Assembly: GCF_018327685.1 (NCBI RefSeq)
Contig: NZ_BNEL01000001.1
Span: 5,022,001-5,086,000, forward strand
DNA length: 64,000 nt
Direction of reading: 5' to 3'
Origin: Streptomyces sp. TS71-3
Lineage (GTDB): Bacteria; Actinomycetota; Actinomycetes; Streptomycetales; Streptomycetaceae
Under the pieces are notes generated by a model. The model was not told the DNA's origin. It did not search any database and saw only the letters and a list, made by a program, of their open reading frames with translations. Below, piece after piece: positions 42,637 to 49,419 of this stretch. Within the stretch, counting starts at the first letter, position 1; each line of letters starts with the position of its first letter. The translations under genes and the position numbers were made by a program.

Positions 42637-43371
42637 GTGATTTTCGTGCTGGTGCCCGGCGCGTGGCACGGCGGCTGGTGCTGGGGCCGGGTCGCCTCCC
42701 TGCTGCGCGCCGCGGGCCACGAGGTGCACACGCCCACCCTGACCGGTGTCAGCGACCGCGCCCACACCCTCAACCCGTCGGTCGGGCTCCGTACCCATGT
42801 CGAGGACGTCGTCCGGCTGCTGGACGCGTACGACCTCACGGACGTCCACCTCGTCGGGCACAGCTACGCCGGCCAGGTCGTCTCGCAGGTCGCCGAGGAG
42901 CGGCCCGAGCGGTTGGCGCGCCGGATCCACCTCGACGCCTTCGTACCGGACGACGGGGCCGCGGCGATCGACCTGCTGCCGGCCGAGGTCGCGCACCACT
43001 ACCGCGAGTCGGTGCGCGAGGCCGGGTTCGGCTGGCTGATCCCGCCCCGCTCGCTGACCGTCCTCGGCGTCACCGACGAGGCCGACGTGGCGTGGCTGAC
43101 CGCCCGGCTCACCCCGCACCCCTGGGCGGCCTACACCGAGCCCGTCCGCATCGGGGCGGGCGCCGCCTCGGTGCGCGGGAGCTACATAGACTGCACCGAC
43201 TGGCTGGGCGTCTTCGCGCCGTTCGCCGAGAAGGCTCGGGCCCTCGGGTGGGACGTGCACCGGCTGGCCACCGGCCACGAGGCGATGGTCACGGCGCCCG
43301 CGGAACTGGCGGCCCTGCTGACCGCACCGGACGGCACCGCGCCCGCCTCGTCCGCGGGTCCGGCGGAGTAG
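42637..43371 (+). CDS. Alpha/beta-hydrolase (EstC/pyrethroid-hydrolase-like)
   Basis: A 244-residue serine hydrolase. The oxyanion region is FVLVPGAWHGGWCW, the nucleophile elbow is LVGHSYAGQVV, an acidic residue follows, and the catalytic His is in LATGHEAMVTAPAEL. This subgroup hydrolyses esters, including lactones. GTG 42637 has GAAGGG nine bases away; ATG 42628 is in frame but only two bases from that motif. The gene is followed nine bases later by a GntR gene, implying joint control with the divergent dioxygenase. Confidence 0.9.
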   Translation: MIFVLVPGAWHGGWCWGRVASLLRAAGHEVHTPTLTGVSDRAHTLNPSVGLRTHVEDVVRLLDAYDLTDVHLVGHSYAGQVVSQVAEERPERLARRIHLDAFVPDDGAAAIDLLPAEVAHHYRESVREAGFGWLIPPRSLTVLGVTDEADVAWLTARLTPHPWAAYTEPVRIGAGAASVRGSYIDCTDWLGVFAPFAEKARALGWDVHRLATGHEAMVTAPAELAALLTAPDGTAPASSAGPAE

Positions 43372-43379
43372 GGGGCGGG

Positions 43380-44063
43380 ATGGATGGCCTGGTACAGACG
43401 CAGGGCCACCTCGCGGTGGACCTGGTCGACCGGATCCGCCTGGCCATCGCGCACGGCGAACTCCTGCCGGGGCAGCACCTGGTGGAGAACGACCTCGCGG
43501 CGATGTTCGGGGTCTCGCGCGGCGCGGTCCGCTCGGCACTGGTGGTGCTGGACTCCGACGGGCTGGTGACCCGCTCGCCCAACCGCGGAGCGCGGGTGCG
43601 CCCGATCTCGCTGGCCGAGGCGGTCGAGATCACGGAACTCCGCGCGGTGATCGAGGGCCTGTGCGCCGCGAAGGCGGCCCAGCGCGCCACCCCGGACGAA
43701 CGCGCCGAACTGCGCCGCATGGACCACCGCATGCGCCTCGCCGCGGACACCGGGGACACCGCCGAGTACAGCCGCCTGAGCCAGGCCGTACACCAGGCCG
43801 TCCGGGAGATCGCGGCCCAGGCCACCGCGGTGGACGTCCTGGACCGCCTGCGCTACCGCAGCGTGCGCTACCAGTTCAGCCTGGCCCTGCTCCCGGGCCG
43901 CCCCCAGCAGGGCGCCGAGGAACACGGCGCGGTGGTCCGCGCGGTCGTCGCCGCCAAGCCCGAAGAGGCGGAACGGACAATGCGAGCCCACCTGGAGAGC
44001 GTCATAGAGGCCCTCTACGACCTGGCCACCCACGACATCCCGTACACACCCCCGACCCCCTGA
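43380..44063 (+). CDS. GntR regulator, FCD domain
   Basis: A 227-residue repressor. The winged helix lies at residues 10-75 (GQHLVENDLAAMFGVSRGAV, VLDSDGLVTRSPNRGARV), followed by an FCD domain (EITELRAVIEGLCAAKAA; MRAHLESVIEALYDLA). It begins nine bases after the hydrolase stop, so the two form an operon. The likely targets are the hydrolase and the divergent LigB-LigA-like dioxygenase; the ligand is probably an aromatic acid, an inference from context. Confidence 0.9.
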   Translation: MDGLVQTQGHLAVDLVDRIRLAIAHGELLPGQHLVENDLAAMFGVSRGAVRSALVVLDSDGLVTRSPNRGARVRPISLAEAVEITELRAVIEGLCAAKAAQRATPDERAELRRMDHRMRLAADTGDTAEYSRLSQAVHQAVREIAAQATAVDVLDRLRYRSVRYQFSLALLPGRPQQGAEEHGAVVRAVVAAKPEEAERTMRAHLESVIEALYDLATHDIPYTPPTP

Positions 44064-44066
44064 ACC

Positions 44067-44270
44067 GGGTCCCGAGCACGGAAATGTCAGGGGCAACCCT
44101 GATCAGGGGCGCGGGGAACTGCGCAAAAAACCCGGACGCACCCGCACCGAACCACCGTGCCGCACCGCCGCAACGAGCCCCGAGGCCAGGTTCCGAGCAC
44201 GGAAATGTCAGGGCAACCCCGAACAGGGGCGCGGGGAACTGCGCAAAAAACCACGACGCACCCGCACCGA
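44067..44270. repeat. Two direct copies of an ~83-bp intergenic repeat
   Basis: Copy 1 (44067-44150) and copy 2 (44189-44270) share CGAGCACGGAAATGTCAGGG, the element AGGGGCGCGGGGAACTGCGC followed by six A, and GACGCACCCGCACCGA. The 17-base core AGGGGCGCGGGGAACTG also occurs inverted at 1043-1059. It is a dispersed Streptomyces-type intergenic element between convergent genes; a terminator role is possible. Confidence 0.75.
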
Positions 44271-44305
44271 GTCACCGGAACCGCACCACACCGGCCAAAC
44301 GCGCG

Positions 44306-45109
44306 CTATTTGCGCGCTACCGCCCCGAAGATCGGGGCAAACCCGTTGTGCGGCTCCTCATCGGCCAGTTCCGGCCGCCACTCACCCACCAGCACGATAC
44401 CGGGATCCACCATCTCCATCCCCGTGAAGAACCGCTCGACCTCGGCCCGCGACCGGTTGACGAGAGAGATCCCCCCGGCCGCGTACACGTCCACGGCCTG
44501 CTGCATGCTCGCCCCGTGCAGATCGGCCGTGAGCTGCGACAGCACGAGATGGCTGCCGGCCGGCAGAGCGTCGACCAGGGTGCGCAGATGCTCGTGGGCG
44601 CCGTCCTCGTCGGTGATGAAGTGCAGCAGCGCGATCACCGACAGGGCGATGGGCTCGTCGAAGTCGAGCACCTCGCGGGCCTGCTCGACGATCGCCGCCG
44701 GGTCGCGGAAGTCCGCCTCCACGTACTCGGTGACCCCCTCCGGCGTGCCGTGCAGCAGCGCGGCGGCATGGGCCAGCACGATGGGATCGTTGTCCACGTA
44801 CACGACCCGCGCCGCGGGCTCGGTGCGCTGCGCGACCTGGTGGAGGTTGGGTTCGGTCGGTATGCCCGTGCCGATGTCGAGGAACTGCCGCACGCCGGCC
44901 TCGCGAACCAGCCAGCGGGTGGCGCGCCGCATGAACGCCCGGTTGTCCTTGGCGCCCCGCTTCGCCAGCGGCGACAGCTCCAGGATCTGCCGGCCCAGCT
45001 CCTCGTCGACCGGGTAGTTGTCCTTGCCGTCCAGCAGCCAGTCGTAGACCCGCGCCGGGTGTGGTCTGCTGGTGTCGATCCGCTTGACGGAGGACTCCAC
45101 TCCGGTCAT
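44306..45109 (-). CDS. SAM-dependent methyltransferase, DUF574 family
   Basis: A 267-residue methyltransferase of the actinobacterial DUF574 (Methyltransf_19) family. The N-terminal signature RIDTSRPHPARVYDWLLDGK leads to the SAM-binding motif FLDIGTGIPTEPN, the acidic VVYVDNDPIVL and ALLHFITDEDGAHEHL. Streptomyces carry many paralogues, often near HATPase/XRE regulatory genes; substrates are unknown. GGGGGAG precedes ATG 45109. Confidence 0.92.
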   Translation of the reverse strand: MTGVESSVKRIDTSRPHPARVYDWLLDGKDNYPVDEELGRQILELSPLAKRGAKDNRAFMRRATRWLVREAGVRQFLDIGTGIPTEPNLHQVAQRTEPAARVVYVDNDPIVLAHAAALLHGTPEGVTEYVEADFRDPAAIVEQAREVLDFDEPIALSVIALLHFITDEDGAHEHLRTLVDALPAGSHLVLSQLTADLHGASMQQAVDVYAAGGISLVNRSRAEVERFFTGMEMVDPGIVLVGEWRPELADEEPHNGFAPIFGAVARK

Positions 45110-45179
45110 GCGCTCCCCCTCTGATCCCCTGAAGATCCGCGATGGAAGTGCAGTTTGCCATCGGGGTCGACGGCGAGCG

Positions 45180-45198
45180 GCGGAATGTATCGTTCCGC
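45180..45198. promoter_or_regulatory. Inverted repeat between methyltransferase and DUF2997 genes
   Basis: GCGGAA (45180-45185) and TTCCGC (45193-45198) flank seven bases (TGTATCG) that are A+T-rich for this region. It sits in the only divergent promoter region of the AAA+/Hsp70 cluster, 150 bases before its first gene. Confidence 0.4.
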
Positions 45199-45347
45199 GC
45201 CGAACGGCCGAATGGTTCAGGCCATCGGCGCCGCGCGAGCCGCGGGGTTCCGGGACCGCTCCCGGCGGGGTGCGTAAGACTGGGCGGGATCCGGGAACGC
45301 TCTCCCGGGGGACGGGAGTCGTCCATCTCCGACGGAAGGGTGTGCCG

Positions 45348-45551
45348 ATGGCCGAGGAGAGCGTGGAGATCGTCATCGCCGCGGACGGCACCGTGGAGAT
45401 GAGCGTCCAGGGCGTGGCGGGCACGCGCTGCCTGGCCGATACCGACCCGCTCGTCGAACTGCTCGGCGGGGCCGTCGAACACCACCGGCTCACCGAGGAG
45501 TCCTACCAGCAGGCCGAGGACGAGCAGCAGGACCGCCTGTGGCAGGGCTGA
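45348..45551 (+). CDS. DUF2997 family small protein
   Basis: A 67-residue acidic protein with a beta-rich first half (VEIVIAADGTVEMSVQGVAG, then TRCLADTDPLVELLG) and a glutamine/glutamate-rich helix at the end (TEESYQQAEDEQQDRL). This matches DUF2997, which occurs beside DUF1257 and Ycf46-type ATPases. GGAAGGG precedes ATG 45348. It is the first gene of the AAA+/Hsp70 cluster. Its last four codons and stop (WQG-stop) are the first unit of a 24-bp tandem array. Confidence 0.85.
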   Translation: MAEESVEIVIAADGTVEMSVQGVAGTRCLADTDPLVELLGGAVEHHRLTEESYQQAEDEQQDRLWQG

Positions 45552-45635
45552 CCCACCGGCCTGTCGCAGGGCTGATCCGCCACTCTCTGGCAGGGCTGAC
45601 CCGCCGATCTGCGGGAAGGCTGACCTGCCTGCCCG
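45540..45635 (+). repeat. Four 24-bp tandem units that each contain an in-frame stop
   Basis: Units begin at 45540, 45564, 45588 and 45612 with the pattern NNGCAGGGCTGACCCGCC. In the DUF2997 frame they read WQG-stop, SQG-stop, WQG-stop and REG-stop, so the natural stop codon was duplicated three times downstream. The array ends 115 bases before the AAA+ gene. Confidence 0.85.
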
Positions 45636-45750
45636 TGACAGGCCCGCCCCGGGCACACCGCCGCCCCCGCCCCGCCCCGTGCACCCGCACGTCCCGCGGC
45701 CCCGCGCCCCGGCACGTTCCGGCGCGGCCGGGCCGGAAGGAGACCGCCGA

Positions 45751-47298
45751 GTGAGCAGCGTGGGCATCCAGGACGAGATCCGGCTCTACCTGCGGGCCCG
45801 GGTCGCGCTGATCGTCCTGGTCACCGTCGAGGAACTGCGCGCGCTCGACGTGCTCGACGAGGTGCGCAGGCACCGTGACCCGGCGTCCGACCTGGTCACC
45901 TGGGACCTCGCGGAGGGGCTGGAATCCGCCACGGGGCGGCAGCTGCCCAAGGCGGTCTCCCCGCCGGACGCGCTGGCGAAGATCCAGGAACTCGCGCTCA
46001 AGGAGCCGGCCCGCCGGGACCTGTACGTGCTGAAGGACTTCCACGCCTTCTGGGAGCGGGACCCCGCCGTGCGCCGGCGGCTGCGCAACCTCGCCCACAA
46101 GCTCGTCTACACCGGAGCCTCCCTGATCGTCACGACGCCCGTGCGCGGCATCCCGGAGGAACTGGGCGACGACGCCGTGGTGGTGGAGATGCCGCTGCCC
46201 GAAGCCGACGCGCTCCGCCGCGAGCTGGACCACCTCATCGACAGCACCAAGGGCGTGAAATCGACCCTCACGCCCGCGGGCCGCAGCAGGCTCGCGCAGG
46301 CCGCCCTGGGCCTGACGGCCGCACAGGCCCGCCGGGCCTTCGCCAAGGCCATCGTGCGCGACGACGTGCTGGACGACCGGGACATCGCGGCCGTGGTCGC
46401 CGAGAAGAAGGCCGTCATCCGGGAGAACGAGGCGCTGGAGTTCTACACCGCCGAGGAGACGCCCGACGACCTGGGCGGGCTCGACGTCCTCAAGGAGTGG
46501 CTGCGGCTGCGCGAGCGGGCCTTCTCCGACGCGGCACGGGAGTTCCGGCTGCCCGCGCCCAAGGGCATCGCCCTGATCGGCATCCCGGGCACCGGCAAGA
46601 GCCTGACCGCCAAGATGATCGGCGGGCTGTGGCGGCTGCCGCTGCTGCGGCTGGACGTCGGGGCGCTGTTCGGGTCGCTGGTGGGGGAGTCGGAGGAGCG
46701 GGTGCGCAGGGCGCTCAGACTGGCCGAGACCGTCTCGCCGTGCGTGCTGTGGATCGACGAGGTCGAGAAGGCGCTGGCGGCCGGCGGCCACGACGGCGGC
46801 ACGTCTCAGCGGGTCTTCGGCGCGGTCCTGACGTGGATGCAGGAGAAGACCGCGCCGGTGTTCGTGGTGGCCACCGCCAACGACGTGAGCGCGCTGCCCC
46901 CGGAGACGCTGCGCCGCGGCCGTTTCGACGAGGTGTTCTTCCTTGACCTGCCCACCGAGGAGGAGCGGCGCGAGATCATGACCGTCCACCTGCGCAAGAG
47001 AGGCCGCGCGCCGGAGGCGTTCGACGTGCACCGGCTGGCCCGGGAGAGCGACGGGTTCGTCGGCGCCGAGCTGGAGCAGGTCGTCGTGGACGCGATGTAC
47101 GAGGCGTTCGCCGAGGACCGCGACATCACCACCGACGACGTCGTCCGCGCCGCCGCCCGGACCGTGCCGCTCAGCAGGTCGCGGCGGGAGACCATCGAGG
47201 ACCTGCGCGCCTGGCTGCGCGAGGGCCGCGCCCAGTCGGCGTCCTTCGGCGGCGCCGCGCAGGCGGCCCGCCACCAGGTGCCCGTCCTGGAGGTGTAG
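45751..47298 (+). CDS. Ycf46-like AAA+ ATPase
   Basis: A 515-residue AAA+ protein. The N-terminal 220 residues form the non-canonical domain of the chloroplast/cyanobacterial Ycf46 family (IQDEIRLYLRARVALIVLVT, YVLKDFHAFW, IVTTPVRGIPEELG). The ATPase domain has Walker A GIPGTGKS near residues 277-284, Walker B VLWIDEVEKA near 333, sensor ATANDVSALP and the arginine-finger block RRGRFDEVFF, then a helical lid. GGAAGGAG precedes GTG 45751. The stop TAG shares its last base with the next gene's GTG. It probably remodels or unfolds protein partners; the target is unknown. Confidence 0.93.
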   Translation: MSSVGIQDEIRLYLRARVALIVLVTVEELRALDVLDEVRRHRDPASDLVTWDLAEGLESATGRQLPKAVSPPDALAKIQELALKEPARRDLYVLKDFHAFWERDPAVRRRLRNLAHKLVYTGASLIVTTPVRGIPEELGDDAVVVEMPLPEADALRRELDHLIDSTKGVKSTLTPAGRSRLAQAALGLTAAQARRAFAKAIVRDDVLDDRDIAAVVAEKKAVIRENEALEFYTAEETPDDLGGLDVLKEWLRLRERAFSDAAREFRLPAPKGIALIGIPGTGKSLTAKMIGGLWRLPLLRLDVGALFGSLVGESEERVRRALRLAETVSPCVLWIDEVEKALAAGGHDGGTSQRVFGAVLTWMQEKTAPVFVVATANDVSALPPETLRRGRFDEVFFLDLPTEEERREIMTVHLRKRGRAPEAFDVHRLARESDGFVGAELEQVVVDAMYEAFAEDRDITTDDVVRAAARTVPLSRSRRETIEDLRAWLREGRAQSASFGGAAQAARHQVPVLEV

Positions 47299-49415
47299 TG
47301 CCGACGCCCCGCACTCCGCAGCCCGCGCCCGCCGCGGCGCAGGCCGCGCCCCCGGTTGGCCCCGCCGCCGTCGCCCGTCTGGTCCGTGACGCCGCACGCC
47401 GGCAGGCACCCGGCCCGCCCGGGCCCAAGGCCCGCCGGGCCTGGCGCCGTCTCGTCAGGCTCTGCGCGGCGGGTGACCCGGAGGCCCAGGACGCCCTGCG
47501 CGAGCTGGCCGCGAGGCCGCCCGCCGCGCCCGGAGCGCTGAGCGACGAGGACGTGCTGCACGTGCTCGCGTCCGCGCCCGGCGAGGACGCCGACCGTGCC
47601 GCCTACCTCACCCTCGTCGGGCAGCGCGCCCAGCGCCAGGCGCTGGACCCGGACGGCACCCTGCTCGCACTGGCCTACCGCGCGGCGGCCCCGGACGTCC
47701 GCACCCGGCTGAGGACCCTGCTGTCCGCCGACGGCGACGTCGTCCGGGTGGTGGTCACCGGCGAGCGGCGCGAGCGGCTCGCCGAGCTCGGCCACGACGA
47801 GCTCGACTACCTGGGCCGCCATCTCGCCGAGCGCGGCGACTGGCACGAGCTGCGCCGGCTCGCCGCCGACCTGCCGCTGGCCGGCGCCGCGGCGGTGGCC
47901 CGGCTGCTGCCCGAGCGCGAGCGCGCCGAGGGGGAGCTCGACGGGGGCGCGGGGGAGCTGCTGCGGGCGCTCGCCGCCCGCTCGCCCGACCGCGTGCGCG
48001 CCGTCGTCGACCGGCTGCCGCGCCGTCACCTGACCGCCCAGCACGTCGGCAAGGACGCGGTGTGCGTCTCCTTCTCGCCGGACGGGGCCGAGATGGCCGT
48101 CAGCCACGCGCAGTGGCGCACCGACGACGACGCCCGCGACTCTCTCGACCGCTACCGGCCCCACAAGGTCCACATCGACGTGCTGAACCTCGGCACCGGC
48201 GAGGCCGAGCGGCGCTTCACCGGCGCCAGCGACCGGCTCTGGGAGCACCCGATACTGCATCGCGGCACCGATGTCGTCCTGCGGGGCACCCTGCACGACG
48301 ACGACCTGCTGCGCGTCCATCCCGGCGGGCACGACCGCCAGCCGCTGGGCAGCACCGGAGCATTCCGGCCGGAGGGGCCCTGGCGGTCCAGCACGGGGGC
48401 GCTGATGGTGACCGCCACCGGGCTGGCCTTCGCCGACCGCGGTACCGGTGAGCTGCGCCATGTGCCGGTGGCGCTGGGCGCGGGGCCGGCGTGGCCCGCC
48501 GTCCTCGGTGCGCCGAGCGCGGCAGGTGCGGGGGGTGCCGCGAGCGGCCAGGCGCCGTCCACCTCCGAGGGGCGGGTAAGGGGCGGCGTGGTGCTGGCCA
48601 CCCTGCCGTCCGAGGGACTTCTCGCGCTGCTCGGCGGCGCGGGCATCCACCTGCTCGACGAGCGCGGCCACCTGCTCCACCGCACCCCCGAGGACTTCGC
48701 CCCCGGCGTCGCGGACCTCGTCCACCCGGCGCTGGCGTTCCTCGCGCCCACCACCGTGGCCGTGCACTACTACGGCAGGGAGCCCGGCGCACCGGATCCC
48801 GACCAGTTCACCGACGTCTGGGAGTTCCCGCCGGACGGCGCGGCGCACCGCACCGCGCACCACAGGGGCCCCGTCCGGGAGCGTTGGCCGTGGCAGGAGT
48901 GGCAGGAGAGGTTCGCCCAGGGGCTCTGCCCCGGCGACGACTTCGTCCGCCGCATCTACACCTCCCACCCCAACCCGTTCTGGGACATCGACGAGGACAC
49001 CCCATGGCTCCAGCGCTGGACCGGCCCCAACCCGCCGGCCATCGCCGGCACGGCACTGGTCTTCCACGGCATGGGGCCCTACGGCGACATGTTCGTCACC
49101 GGCGCCCAGAGCGCCGGCTACGGCCACCACCTCTTCGTGCACAGCCCGCACCTGCCGGCCGCACGCACCCTCCTCGAACAGCCCCTCGCCCACTGCACCC
49201 CCGGGGACCTCCGGAACGCCACGCGCCTGCGCGCCCGGATCGGCGATCCCGAGGTGCGGGACCTGCTGGGGCTGCTGGGCAGCGGGCTGTCCGAGCGGTT
49301 CGGCGGAGAGATCGCCCTCGGCTCGGGGGAGTCTTCCGCCACGGGCCCTGCCGGCCCCACCGACCTCGCCCTCGGCGGCCAGGGCCGAGGCGAGGGCCGG
49401 GAAGCGGCCGGGTGA
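47298..49415 (+). CDS. Large helical/propeller-like repeat protein A
   Basis: A 705-residue cytoplasmic protein of unknown function. An Ala/Pro-rich start leads to helical repeats (DPDGTLLALAYRAA, ERRERLAELGHDELDYLGRH, RGDWHELRRLAADLPLAGAA). From about residue 250 there are beta-repeat blades, including VSFSPDGAEMAVS and VDVLNLGTGEAERRF-like turns, resembling a WD40-type propeller, with a unique region around WEFPPDG. The GTG start overlaps the AAA+ stop by one base. It shares the whole helical module with the next gene, so it is a diverged duplicate. It may act as substrate adaptor for the ATPases. Confidence 0.85.
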   Translation: MPTPRTPQPAPAAAQAAPPVGPAAVARLVRDAARRQAPGPPGPKARRAWRRLVRLCAAGDPEAQDALRELAARPPAAPGALSDEDVLHVLASAPGEDADRAAYLTLVGQRAQRQALDPDGTLLALAYRAAAPDVRTRLRTLLSADGDVVRVVVTGERRERLAELGHDELDYLGRHLAERGDWHELRRLAADLPLAGAAAVARLLPERERAEGELDGGAGELLRALAARSPDRVRAVVDRLPRRHLTAQHVGKDAVCVSFSPDGAEMAVSHAQWRTDDDARDSLDRYRPHKVHIDVLNLGTGEAERRFTGASDRLWEHPILHRGTDVVLRGTLHDDDLLRVHPGGHDRQPLGSTGAFRPEGPWRSSTGALMVTATGLAFADRGTGELRHVPVALGAGPAWPAVLGAPSAAGAGGAASGQAPSTSEGRVRGGVVLATLPSEGLLALLGGAGIHLLDERGHLLHRTPEDFAPGVADLVHPALAFLAPTTVAVHYYGREPGAPDPDQFTDVWEFPPDGAAHRTAHHRGPVRERWPWQEWQERFAQGLCPGDDFVRRIYTSHPNPFWDIDEDTPWLQRWTGPNPPAIAGTALVFHGMGPYGDMFVTGAQSAGYGHHLFVHSPHLPAARTLLEQPLAHCTPGDLRNATRLRARIGDPEVRDLLGLLGSGLSERFGGEIALGSGESSATGPAGPTDLALGGQGRGEGREAAG

Positions 49416-49419
49416 TCCG

